From positions 1-64,000 of the forward strand of contig NZ_JAPFQI010000001.1 of NCBI RefSeq assembly GCF_026183895.1: DNA of 64,000 bases. Reading direction: 5' to 3'. This stretch comes from Sabulicella glaciei. GTDB lineage: Bacteria; Pseudomonadota; Alphaproteobacteria; Acetobacterales; Acetobacteraceae. Positions 17,782-26,530 of this stretch are shown here, piece after piece; positions within the stretch are counted from its first letter, which is position 1; every line of letters begins with the position of its first letter. The position numbers and the translations under genes were made by a program. The notes below the pieces were generated by a model. That model searched no databases, was not told the DNA's origin, and saw only the letters and a program-made list of their open reading frames with translations.

Positions 17782-18837
17782 ATGGCTGTCCTCCCCCTCG
17801 ACATCGACCGCATCTACATGGAGCCCGTCGTCGAGGAGTACGTCCGCGGGCGGGAGATCCTCGCCCGCTTTCCGCAGGCTGAGCGCATCCCCGTCGCCTC
17901 CCACTGGCGCATTCCCGAGCTGCGGGAAGGCGACCCGGGCGACTACCTGGCCACCAAGCGGCAGGCCCTCGTGCTTGGCGTGAAGAAGGGGCTGACCTTC
18001 CGCCCCAATGGCCGCAGCGCCGATTTCATCGCGCCCTCCTCCTCCAACGGGTGCGCCATGGCCTGTGCCTATTGCTATGTCGCCCGGCGCAAGGGGCACG
18101 CAAACCCCATCAGCGTCTTCGTCAACATCGAGGCGATCCTGGCCGCCACCGCGCGCCATGCCACGCGGCAGGGTTCGAAGACGGTACCGAACCAGGTGGA
18201 CCCCTCGTCCTGGGTTTATGATCTCGGGGAGAACGGCGACCTTTCCGTCGACGCCGCCATCTCCGGGAACGTGCGGGACTTGGTCGCGCTGTTTCGCACC
18301 CTGCCGGGTGCGAAGGGCAGCTTCGCGACGAAATGGGTGAACCCGGATCTTCTGGGCTACGATCCTGCGGGCCGCACGCGCATCCGCATGTCCCTCATGC
18401 CGCCCGCGCTGGCTAAGCTGCTGGATGTCCGCACCTCCCCCGTGGCCGAGCGCATTGCCGCCATCCCGGAACTCCACCGGGCCGGGTACGAGCTTCACCT
18501 GAACTTCTCGCCCGTCGTGTTGCGAGAGGGCTGGGAGGCGGAGTGGAGCCTGCTGTTCGAGGAACTTGACGACGTCCTGCCCGCTGCGGTGAAGGACCAG
18601 TTGGCGGCCGAGATCATCATGCTCACCCACAACAGCGATCTGCACGAGATCAACCTCGCCTGGCATCCGAAGGCGGAGGATCTGCTGTGGCGCCCGGACA
18701 TCCAGGAGGAGAAGGTCTCTGAGTCCGGCGGCGCGAATCTGCGCTATCGTGCGGGCTGGAAGGGCCGCTGGCTGCAGCGCTTCAAGGACCTGCTGGCTTC
18801 CCGCATGCCGTATTGCCGTGTGCGCTATGCTTTCTGA
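17782..18837 (+). CDS. Spore photoproduct lyase-family radical SAM protein (first copy)
   Basis: This 351-aa protein belongs to the SPL-like radical SAM family. The cluster motif CAMACAYC (CxxxCxxC pattern) sits near residue 90 and binds the 4Fe-4S cluster that cleaves S-adenosylmethionine. The C-terminal part (LTHNSDLHEINLAWHP) matches the SPL fold. The characterised Bacillus enzyme reverses the thymine dimer called spore photoproduct. Non-sporulating alphaproteobacteria carry SPL-like homologues thought to act on DNA photolesions; the substrate here is inferred. ATG 17782 (MAVLPLDI) is chosen, with a weak ribosome site; 16 further codons are open upstream. It overlaps the next SPL gene by 11 bases. 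Confidence 0.8.
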   Translation: MAVLPLDIDRIYMEPVVEEYVRGREILARFPQAERIPVASHWRIPELREGDPGDYLATKRQALVLGVKKGLTFRPNGRSADFIAPSSSNGCAMACAYCYVARRKGHANPISVFVNIEAILAATARHATRQGSKTVPNQVDPSSWVYDLGENGDLSVDAAISGNVRDLVALFRTLPGAKGSFATKWVNPDLLGYDPAGRTRIRMSLMPPALAKLLDVRTSPVAERIAAIPELHRAGYELHLNFSPVVLREGWEAEWSLLFEELDDVLPAAVKDQLAAEIIMLTHNSDLHEINLAWHPKAEDLLWRPDIQEEKVSESGGANLRYRAGWKGRWLQRFKDLLASRMPYCRVRYAF

Positions 18838-19903
18838 AGCGCTGACGGCCCCCGCCCGTCTCCACCCGCCCTGGAAGCCGAAGCGCCTGCTCATCACCCC
18901 CTCCGCCCTTTCCTGGCCGCATGGGGCGGCCATGGCAGGGCGGGCCGCGGCGCTCGGGGCCGAGGTCGTGCGATTGAAGGCCGACCGCCTGGCCGGGCTT
19001 CCCGACACCTACCGCGACGCCAAGTCGACCATGGCCGTCGTCGTCGCCTCGCCCAGCCGGCGCAAGCCGCAGCCGATTCCGCCCAGCGCCGACTGGAGCT
19101 TCGACCTGGCCGAGGGCTGCCCGGCCCATTGCGCGTATTGCTATCTCGCAGGCTCCCTCGCCGGGCCGCCGATCATCCGCGCCTATGCCAACCTGCCGGA
19201 GATCCTGGACGCCCTTCCGCCGCTGCTGGGACAGGGCCAGGTCACCTCGCGCAACGCGGCCCGCGCGGCGGAGGGCACGACCTTCGAGGCCTCCTGCTAC
19301 ACCGACCCCCTGGGCATCGAACACATCACCGGCAGCCTGGCGGAGACGATCCAGTTCTTTGGCGCCTGGGACGCGGAAGCACAGCTCCGCTTCACCACGA
19401 AATACGACGCCATCGAACCGTTGCTGGACCTGCCGAGCAACGGCCGCACGCGCATTCGCTTCTCCGTCAACGCGCGTGGGACGGAGCGCTTCGAGGGTGG
19501 CGCGCCCCGCGTGCCGAACCGGCTCCGCGCCATGCGCGAGGCTGCCATGGCCGGCTACCGCATCGGCCTCACCATCGCGCCGATCCTGAACCTGCCGGAC
19601 TGGCCGAGCGCCTACGATGCGCTGCTGGCCGATTGTGCCGCTGCGCTGAGGGATACGCCGGAGATCGACCTCACGGTGGAACTGATCACCCATCGCTTCA
19701 CCGAGGGCTCACGCGAGGTGCTCCAGGGCTGGCACCCCGGAAGCGGCCTGGAGATGGACCCGGCGCAGCGCAGCCGAAAGCTCACCAAGTTCGGCTCGGC
19801 CAAGTACGTCTTCCCCAAGGCGCTGATGGCCGAGTTGCGCGCGAGGCTGGAAGAGAGCGTCGCGCGGCACCTGCCACAGGCGCGGGTGCTCTACTTCACC
19901 TGA
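18827..19903 (+). CDS. Spore photoproduct lyase-family radical SAM protein (second copy)
   Basis: The second SPL-like protein is 358 aa. CPAHCAYC near residue 100 is the radical SAM cluster motif, preceded by the typical DWSFDLAEG entry. LITHRFTEGSREVLQGWHPG near the C-terminus parallels the THNSDLHEINLAWHP of the upstream copy, so the two are paralogues of the same fold but clearly diverged. The start ATG 18827 lies inside the upstream gene (11-base overlap), indicating coupled translation and perhaps a heteromeric or sequential function. The DHH phosphoesterase gene begins 33 bases after the stop. Confidence 0.8.
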   Translation: MLSEALTAPARLHPPWKPKRLLITPSALSWPHGAAMAGRAAALGAEVVRLKADRLAGLPDTYRDAKSTMAVVVASPSRRKPQPIPPSADWSFDLAEGCPAHCAYCYLAGSLAGPPIIRAYANLPEILDALPPLLGQGQVTSRNAARAAEGTTFEASCYTDPLGIEHITGSLAETIQFFGAWDAEAQLRFTTKYDAIEPLLDLPSNGRTRIRFSVNARGTERFEGGAPRVPNRLRAMREAAMAGYRIGLTIAPILNLPDWPSAYDALLADCAAALRDTPEIDLTVELITHRFTEGSREVLQGWHPGSGLEMDPAQRSRKLTKFGSAKYVFPKALMAELRARLEESVARHLPQARVLYFT

Positions 19904-19936
19904 CGACGCCTGCGCGCCGAGACAAGGAACGATGCC

Positions 19937-21025
19937 ATGCCCGATGACAGCGGTGGATCCCCCTACCCGAGTGAAGCCTGGGTGGCCGCCCGGCGGAGCG
20001 AGTTTCGCGACGTCCTGATGTCCTTCGATCCCGCGAGGCCCATCCTGATCCTCGGACACCATGACGCGGACGGGCTTTCCTCCGCGGCCATCCTGTCCCG
20101 CGCGCTTGAGCGCAGCGGGCGGCGCACGGAAGTCCGGGTGCTTGGGCGCGGCGAGAACGCGTGGTCCCCCGAGATGGCCGCCGAACTTCGCGCGCGGGGC
20201 ATGGGCGGCCTCCTTGTCGCCGACCTTGGCACTCGCGCCGAGCCGCCACTGCCGGGCATGCCCACCGTGCTCCTGGACCACCACGTGCCGACGGGCGTCC
20301 CGGAGTCGGCGCTCTCCATCAGCGGCCATGGCCTGCACCCGACGCCCACCACCTCGCTTCTCGCCTGGTGGTGCGCCGGCGCGGTGGACGAGGTGGACGA
20401 TCTACTCTGGCTTGCCGCGCTCGGCATCATCGGCGACATGGAGGAGGCGTCGGGCTTTCCCGAACTGGCTGCGGCGCGGGAACGGTGGGGCATCACGGCG
20501 CTGCGCAATGCCGTCTCCCTTCTGAACGCGCCTCGGAGGTCCAGCACTGGCGATGCCAGCCCGGCGCTGGCGGTGCTGCTGAAGGCGAACGGTCCCAAGG
20601 CTGTGCTGTCCGGCGAGTTTCCGGAGACCGCATCGCTGCAAGCCGCCAAGGCCGAGGTGCAGGAGGCCTTGGCCGAGGGCCGCCGCGTCGCGCCCCGTAT
20701 CCGCGGCGAGGTCGCCCTCATCCTTCTGCACTCCGCCTGCCAGATCCACCCGTTGATCGCGCAGCAATGGAAGGGCCGACTGAAGGACAAGGTCGTGATC
20801 GCCGCCAACACCGGCTACCGCGCCGGCCGGGTTCATTTCGCCGCGCGCTCCGGGAAAGGGACCGACCTGATCGAGTTTCTTCGTCGTCACCGGCCGGAAG
20901 GCGCCGACCCGGTGAACTACGGAAACGGGCATGCTCAGGCCTCGGGTGGTGCGTTGCTGCCCATGGCATGGAATCGTTTCATGGCTGGGCTCGGCTATGG
21001 AGACGACACGCAGGTGGAGGCCTGA
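19937..21025 (+). CDS. DHH family phosphoesterase (RecJ/NrnA-like)
   Basis: The 362-aa protein has the DHH-superfamily metal-binding motifs: GHHDADGLSSA near residue 35 and LLDHHVP near residue 110, plus a C-terminal DHHA1-like domain with GNGHAQASGGAL. The superfamily includes the 5'-3' exonuclease RecJ and nano-RNases. Co-transcription behind two SPL-type genes suggests processing of DNA ends or of damaged oligonucleotides; this is inference. ATG 19937 has ACAAGGAA upstream; another ATG at 19932 is out of frame. Confidence 0.82.
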   Translation: MPDDSGGSPYPSEAWVAARRSEFRDVLMSFDPARPILILGHHDADGLSSAAILSRALERSGRRTEVRVLGRGENAWSPEMAAELRARGMGGLLVADLGTRAEPPLPGMPTVLLDHHVPTGVPESALSISGHGLHPTPTTSLLAWWCAGAVDEVDDLLWLAALGIIGDMEEASGFPELAAARERWGITALRNAVSLLNAPRRSSTGDASPALAVLLKANGPKAVLSGEFPETASLQAAKAEVQEALAEGRRVAPRIRGEVALILLHSACQIHPLIAQQWKGRLKDKVVIAANTGYRAGRVHFAARSGKGTDLIEFLRRHRPEGADPVNYGNGHAQASGGALLPMAWNRFMAGLGYGDDTQVEA

Positions 21026-21062
21026 AGCCAAGGCCGCCAGTCGTTCACCGTGGGTCCGGCCC

Positions 21063-21437
21063 CTACTCCTCGGCTGCCAGCAGCACCGCGTCGATCTGCT
21101 CCAGCAGCACCGGAAAGTTCACCGGCTTGGGGTGATACTCGTTGCACCCGGCGGCGAGCATCTTCTCCTTGTCGCCGGCCATGGCGTGCGCGGTCAGCGC
21201 GATGATCGGAATGCGCGCGGTCTGGGGGTCGGCGCGCAGGTTCCGCGCCACGGTCCAGCCATCCATGACCGGAAGGTTCATGTCGAGTAGGATGACGTCC
21301 GGCCGTTCTGCCTTCGCTTGATCGAGCCCGGCCTGGCCATCATGCGCGAGCACGACATCGAAGCCACGCCGCTTCAACCGGCGGGACATCAGGTCCCACA
21401 ACTCCTCATGATCCTCGACCAGCAGGATCTTGGTCAC
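21063..21437 (-). CDS. Single-domain response regulator (receiver only)
   Basis: The 124-aa protein is a complete CheY/DivK-like receiver: acidic pocket VEDHEE, phospho-accepting Asp in VILLDMNLP, conserved Thr in IIALTAHAM, and Lys in YHPKPV. There is no output domain, so it probably passes phosphate on or regulates by contact. It starts with GTG 21437 within GTGA, overlapping the stop of the hybrid kinase; the kinase is thus the probable phosphodonor. Confidence 0.88.
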   Translation of the reverse strand: MTKILLVEDHEELWDLMSRRLKRRGFDVVLAHDGQAGLDQAKAERPDVILLDMNLPVMDGWTVARNLRADPQTARIPIIALTAHAMAGDKEKMLAAGCNEYHPKPVNFPVLLEQIDAVLLAAEE

Positions 21438-24367
21438 TGGTTCACCTCCTTGGATGCGGTGACCAACGCCGGCCCGGGCGCCGCGTTCGAGGGGCGCGGA
21501 TGAAGGCGACGCAATTCGGCCAGAAGGCTTTCCGGCGGCTCCTCGTCGGCCGGAAGGATGCGGCGGACCTGTCCCTTGAGGGCCTCGAGTTCCTCCGTGG
21601 CGACCTCGCCGCCCGTGAGGGCGATGACCTGGGGCGACTGCCCACGCCGGCGCAGTTCCTCGACCAAGGCGAGGCCGTCGCCGCCAGGCCCTGGCAAGGC
21701 GACGAGCACGAGGCCAATCTCCGGCACGTCCGCGAGGCGGCGCAGCGCGTCCTCCTTGCCCGAGGCTTCCTCCGAGGCCCAGCCCGCCTCACCAAGCCGG
21801 GCCCGCAGCTCGGCACGGGCGTCGGGATCGTTCTCGACGACCAAGGCGAGGCCCGGGGTGCGCCAGCCATCCAGCACGGACTTGAGCCGCAGCCAGGAAA
21901 CGGGCTTGGGCAGGAAATCCGCCGCGCCCAGGGAGACGGCCAGCGCCCGCTCCGGCAGGATGCTGGCCATCACGACCGGGATCTCCGCGGTCTCGGGGTC
22001 GTTCTTCAAGGCCGAGAGCATGGCCCAGCCATCCATGCGCGGCATCATCACGTCGGCGATGATCGCGGTCGGTCGCAGGCTGCGCGCCATGGCGAGGCCT
22101 TCCTCGCCGTCGCGGGCGCAGCGGGCGGCGAACCCCTCGCGGGCCACGAAGCGCGCCAGAAGGTCGCGGGAGGCGGGATCGTCATCCACCACGAGCACCA
22201 GCCCTGCGCCCACGTGCTCCACCGCCTGCGGCTCCGCCTCGCGCTCGGCGGGGCGGCTCAGGTCGGCCGGCAGGCGAATGGTGAAGGTGGTTCCTTCGCC
22301 GACGCGCGAGGCGACGTCGATGCTCCCGCCCAGCGCCTCGCAGAATGCCTTGGTGATCGAAAGCCCAAGCCCCGTGCCGCCGAACCGGCGCGTCGTCGAA
22401 CTGTCGGCCTGCGTGAAGCGGCGGAACAGCCGGGCCAGCTGCTCCTCCGTCATGCCGATGCCGGTATCGGCGACGCGGAACACCACCTCGCGTGCGCCGC
22501 TTTCGGCCCCCGTCTCCTCGACCGTCAGCGTTACGCGTCCATCCTGGGTGAACTTGCCGGCATTGCTGAGCAGGTTAATGAGCGACTGGCGGATCTTGAC
22601 CGGATCGGAATGCATCGGGCCAAGGTCCGGGTCCATGCGGACCTCCAGCTCGTTGCCGTTTTTGCGAAGCAAGGCGCTGACGGTGGCGGTCACCTCCTCC
22701 ACCAGACGCGTCACGTCGATGTCCTCCGGCGCGACCTCCATCTTGCCGGCCTCGATCTTGGAAAGGTCGAGCACGTCGTTGATGAGGGACAGGAGGTGCC
22801 GCGCATTCGTGCCGATCTTGCGCAGGTCGCTCACCAGGGCCTCGCCGCCCTCCAGCTCCTCAGCCTCCTCCTCCAGCATCTCGCTGTAGCCGATCACTGC
22901 GGAGAGCGGGGTGCGGAGCTCGTGGCTCATATTGGCGATGAAGGTGCTCTTGGCGCGGTTGGCTTCCTCGGCCGCCTCCTGGGCAGCGGTGGCTGCCTCC
23001 TGTGCCTCCTGCAGCTCCGTCACGTCGGTGCAGGTGCCGAACCAGGCGGCGGGCGTGCCATCCTCGTCGGGCAGCGGCACGGCGCGGGTGAGGAAGTAGC
23101 GCAGCTGGCCGTCATGACGGCGGAGCGCGAAGCTTTCTTCCCACGCCTCGCCGCTGGCGAAGCCCTCGCGGAGGCGGCCCTCGACCGGATCCCGCTCCTC
23201 GGGGTCGAGCAGGTCCAGCCAGTCCCAGCCCAGCGCCTTGGTGTCTGTCAACCCGGTGAACTCGCGCCACCGCCCGTTGCTCCAGGTGATCGCTCCATCC
23301 GCATCCGCCGTCCAGGCGAGCTGGGCCATGGCCTCCGCAAGGGTCCGGAACCGCGCCTCGGAGCGGCGGAGCCGGGCTTCCGCGCGCTTCCGCAGGGAGA
23401 CATCCTCCAGCACCAGCCCGGCGCCAGAGGATCGGTCGCTGCGCAGACGGAACAGCGTCGCGCGCAGGTGGCTCGCCGCCTGTCCCGGCGCCAGGGGCGG
23501 AAGGTCCAGATCGACCTCGGCGGTCCGTGCGCGGCCGCGCATGATCTCGCGCAGCTTCGGCTCCAGCGCCTCTCGCAGCGGGACGGGCAGGGGATGGCCG
23601 CCGCCCACCTTCGCGCCGAGTGCGGATTGGCCCAGCGCCTCCATTGCCTGGTTCGCGCCCGAGGCGCGCATCTGTGTGTCAAGGAAGGCCAGCCCCATCG
23701 GGGCATTGGTGATGACGCTGTCCAGCAGCGCGTTGGCCGCGCGCTCGGCCCGGCGGCGCCCCATCGCATAAAGGCCGAGCAGCAGCGCGCCGCCGAGCGT
23801 CGCGGCCAGGGTCGCGGCCATGAGCCACGTCGCGCGACGGGCGCCTCGCGCCTCGATCGCCGTCACCCGACGGCGAGAGCGTTCCTGCTGGTCGGCGACC
23901 TCGGTCCGGATCTCGTCCATGAGGACCTTTCCCTCGCCAATCCCGCCGAGGGTGCGCAGGGGATCCTCGATGCCGGAACGCTTGAGCTCCACGAGGCGTG
24001 TCGCGATGGCCACGCGCTGGCGGATCAAGGTCTCGAGTTGTCCTTCATCGGGTTCTCGGGCGGCATCGCGCAGGGCACGCAGCCCACCCAGCCGCGTCTC
24101 GATGTCCCGCAGCCCCTCGCGGAACGGCACGAGATACTCGTCCTCCCCCACGAGGAGGTAGCCGCGCTGCCCGGTTTCGACATCCTTCAGCGCCGAGAGG
24201 GTGGTTTCCAGCCCGAACACCAGGGCGTTCCCGGCCGCGACCTCTGCCCGGTCACGTGCCGCGGTGAGGTAGGAAGCGGCGCCGCAGGCGGCTGCGATCA
24301 GGATCAGCAGGGCTGCGAGCACAGGCTGGAGGGGGGAGGGGCGTCGGGCAGCTACGGCGGTGGGCAT
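21434..24367 (-). CDS. Hybrid sensor histidine kinase (CHASE3-PAS-PAS-HisKA-HATPase-REC-REC)
   Basis: The 977-aa protein has a membrane segment at about residues 15-35, a periplasmic CHASE3 sensor (LKDVETGQRGYLLVGED), and a second membrane segment near 180-200. Two PAS domains (about 205-320 and 335-455) follow, then HisKA with phospho-His in NMSHELRTPLS near 485, and the HATPase domain with DTGIGM and GGTGLGLS boxes. A first receiver (VVDDDPASRD, IIADVMMPRMDGW) is intact. A second receiver-like domain at the end lacks the phospho-Asp (VLVALPGP), so it is a pseudo-receiver. The start ATG 24367 (MPTAVAARR) is chosen although the frame is open for 60 more codons, because those overlap the divergent promoter. 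The signal is unknown. Confidence 0.85.
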   Translation of the reverse strand: MPTAVAARRPSPLQPVLAALLILIAAACGAASYLTAARDRAEVAAGNALVFGLETTLSALKDVETGQRGYLLVGEDEYLVPFREGLRDIETRLGGLRALRDAAREPDEGQLETLIRQRVAIATRLVELKRSGIEDPLRTLGGIGEGKVLMDEIRTEVADQQERSRRRVTAIEARGARRATWLMAATLAATLGGALLLGLYAMGRRRAERAANALLDSVITNAPMGLAFLDTQMRASGANQAMEALGQSALGAKVGGGHPLPVPLREALEPKLREIMRGRARTAEVDLDLPPLAPGQAASHLRATLFRLRSDRSSGAGLVLEDVSLRKRAEARLRRSEARFRTLAEAMAQLAWTADADGAITWSNGRWREFTGLTDTKALGWDWLDLLDPEERDPVEGRLREGFASGEAWEESFALRRHDGQLRYFLTRAVPLPDEDGTPAAWFGTCTDVTELQEAQEAATAAQEAAEEANRAKSTFIANMSHELRTPLSAVIGYSEMLEEEAEELEGGEALVSDLRKIGTNARHLLSLINDVLDLSKIEAGKMEVAPEDIDVTRLVEEVTATVSALLRKNGNELEVRMDPDLGPMHSDPVKIRQSLINLLSNAGKFTQDGRVTLTVEETGAESGAREVVFRVADTGIGMTEEQLARLFRRFTQADSSTTRRFGGTGLGLSITKAFCEALGGSIDVASRVGEGTTFTIRLPADLSRPAEREAEPQAVEHVGAGLVLVVDDDPASRDLLARFVAREGFAARCARDGEEGLAMARSLRPTAIIADVMMPRMDGWAMLSALKNDPETAEIPVVMASILPERALAVSLGAADFLPKPVSWLRLKSVLDGWRTPGLALVVENDPDARAELRARLGEAGWASEEASGKEDALRRLADVPEIGLVLVALPGPGGDGLALVEELRRRGQSPQVIALTGGEVATEELEALKGQVRRILPADEEPPESLLAELRRLHPRPSNAAPGPALVTASKEVNQ

Positions 24368-24470
24368 GCGTGTTCTCGCGGCGCCGGCGTGCGTGCTGGC
24401 AAGAGGCAAACCCGCGAGGCTTCCGAAGGTTGAAGGCGAGCGCCATGCTCCTTCAAAGGCTCTCCGCCTG

Positions 24471-26258
24471 ATGCTCCACGCTACTCGGCTTCCTGCAGGA
24501 CCGACCGACCCGCTTCGTGCCGCGGCCACCATGGCGATCGGGGCCATGGTGGTCGCCGCGCTCTACCTGGCGCAGGACGTGCTCGTGCCGCTGGTGCTGG
24601 CGGGGCTGCTCGCCTTCGTGCTCGCACCGATTGCGCGGCTGGGGCGGCGGGCGGGACTGCCGCGGGGCGCGTCGGCGGTTCTGGCCGCGCTGCTCGGCTT
24701 CCTTCTGCTGGTCGGGATCGGTGCGCTGCTCGGCCACGAGGTCGCGATCCTTGCCGACGAGGCGCCGCGCTACGTGGAGCCGCTTCGGCGGAAACTGGGC
24801 GTCCTGGCTGGCCTGGGGGAGTCCCTGCGTGATGCCGAGGCGGTCCTGCGCGGCACGTCCTCCGAGCCGGCCCCGGTGGTGGCGGGTCCCGAGCCGGCCC
24901 GCGCGGCGAGCACCCCCTTGCAGCTCGCGGGGGCGGTGCTCGGCCCGGTGCTGTCCCCGCTTGCGACGGCAGGGCTGGTCGCGCTGTTCACCGTCTTCAT
25001 CCTGCTCTTCTCCGACGACCTGCGCGACCGCGCGATCCGCTTGGCCGGCGCCCGGGACCTGCCGCGCACCATGGCGGCGATGAATGACGCCGCGGACCGG
25101 CTTTCAAGGTTGTTCCTGGCGCAGGTGGTGCTGGCGGTCGGCTTCGGCGCCGCCGTGGCGCTGGGACTCTGGCTGTTGGGCCTGCCGGCGCCGCTGCTCT
25201 GGGGACTCCTGGTCGGGCTGATGCGGTTCGTCCCGTTCATCGGAACGCCCATTGCCGTGGTGCCCCCGGTGGTGCTGGCCCTTGCCGTCGACCCCGGCTG
25301 GGGCATGGCGGTCTCCGTGCTGGCGCTCATCCTGCTGGGTGAGGTGTTTATGGGCCAGGTGGCGGACCCGGTGGTGCTGGGACGACGCACCGGCCTGTCA
25401 CCGATCTCCGTGATTCTTTCGGCCTCCTTCTGGACGCTCCTTTGGGGCCCGATCGGGTTGCTGATCGCCACGCCCCTCACGGTGGGGCTCGTGGTGCTGG
25501 GCCGGCACGTGCGGCAGCTTGAGTTCCTGGATGTCCTGCTTGGCGACCGCCCTGCGCTGGCCGCGGAGGAATCCTTCTACCAGCGCGCCCTGGAAGGCGA
25601 CGTCGACCGGCTGGTTGCCCAGGCGCGCGGGTCCCTCGAGGCGGAGGACGGTCATCTGCTGGGCTTCGCGGACAGCGTGGCGCTGCGCGGTTTGGCACTG
25701 GCGGCCACCGACTGGAGCCGCGAAGCCCTGGAAGGCGACCGGGTCGAGAAGCTCCGCATCGCGACGGGCACGCTGCTCGACGAGCTGGCGGATACGCCCG
25801 CCGAGGAAGCCGCGCCTGGCCGTCCCGCCGATTGGGCGATGGCAGGCGCCGTTCTCTGCCTCCCGGCACGGGGCGTGCTGGATGACGTGGCGGCGCGCTT
25901 CGCCGCGCTGGTCCTGAGCCGCGACGGCTTCGGCGCGGTGGCACTCGGACCAAGTGCCTTGGACACGGCGAATATCGGCCAGCTGGACGCCGCGCGCGTG
26001 CGCCTCGTTTGTCTCTCCGTGCTGGAAGAGGGAAACTCCATTTCCGGCGTGCGGACTTCGCTGCGGCGCATCGCGAGGCACCTACCCGAAGCGCGTGTGG
26101 TGGTGGGCGTCTGGAACGCAGCACCGGGAAGCGCGATGCTGACTGCGTTGCGGACGGATGGGCCGGCGGATGTGATCGTCACATCGCTTGGCGAGGCTCT
26201 GGCCCAGGTCGAGGCATACGCATCCCGGGCAGCGGAAGGCGTGGCGGAGCGCGGGTGA
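24471..26258 (+). CDS. AI-2E family transporter (PerM-like) with soluble C-terminal domain
   Basis: This 595-aa protein belongs to the AI-2E/PerM family. The first 350 residues carry about eight hydrophobic segments, including LYLAQDVLVPLVLAGLLAF and GLLVGLMRFVPFIGTPIAV. About 240 further residues (from GRHVRQLEFLDVLLGD) form a soluble domain not found in the minimal family. It contains two repeated Rossmann-like stretches with Ala/Leu-rich helices. The exported or imported substrate is unknown; the family has been linked to AI-2 and to Na+/H+ exchange. ATG 24471 keeps the gene clear of the divergent kinase; upstream in-frame codons back to 24360 exist. Confidence 0.82.
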   Translation: MLHATRLPAGPTDPLRAAATMAIGAMVVAALYLAQDVLVPLVLAGLLAFVLAPIARLGRRAGLPRGASAVLAALLGFLLLVGIGALLGHEVAILADEAPRYVEPLRRKLGVLAGLGESLRDAEAVLRGTSSEPAPVVAGPEPARAASTPLQLAGAVLGPVLSPLATAGLVALFTVFILLFSDDLRDRAIRLAGARDLPRTMAAMNDAADRLSRLFLAQVVLAVGFGAAVALGLWLLGLPAPLLWGLLVGLMRFVPFIGTPIAVVPPVVLALAVDPGWGMAVSVLALILLGEVFMGQVADPVVLGRRTGLSPISVILSASFWTLLWGPIGLLIATPLTVGLVVLGRHVRQLEFLDVLLGDRPALAAEESFYQRALEGDVDRLVAQARGSLEAEDGHLLGFADSVALRGLALAATDWSREALEGDRVEKLRIATGTLLDELADTPAEEAAPGRPADWAMAGAVLCLPARGVLDDVAARFAALVLSRDGFGAVALGPSALDTANIGQLDAARVRLVCLSVLEEGNSISGVRTSLRRIARHLPEARVVVGVWNAAPGSAMLTALRTDGPADVIVTSLGEALAQVEAYASRAAEGVAERG

Positions 26259-26530
26259 TGGGTGCGTAGCGCTCCGCCCTTCGAGCGGAACCGCGTGACT
26301 GGAAAGAACCGGCTCCCCGTGTCCCTTCCCACCTGCCGCGAGTGTCACCGAATTGACGGAGGACCGCGGCAGATCCCCCGCGCCGGAGTGACCTTTGCTG
26401 TGCGAGTGCGGTCTGGCGAGGACGCAGGGCTTCGTCCCCATCACACGATCGTCGCCGCCGGTAGGAGCCTACTGCCAGCGTAGCAGCGGTGCATCGCGTC
26501 TGTGCCATCCAGGCAGGCCGACCGGCCGCT

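Noticed and set aside
21500-24433. A 977-codon plus-strand frame opposite the hybrid kinase
   Set aside because: Composition is Arg/Gly/Ala/His-rich with no domains; the kinase on the other strand has all expected motifs.
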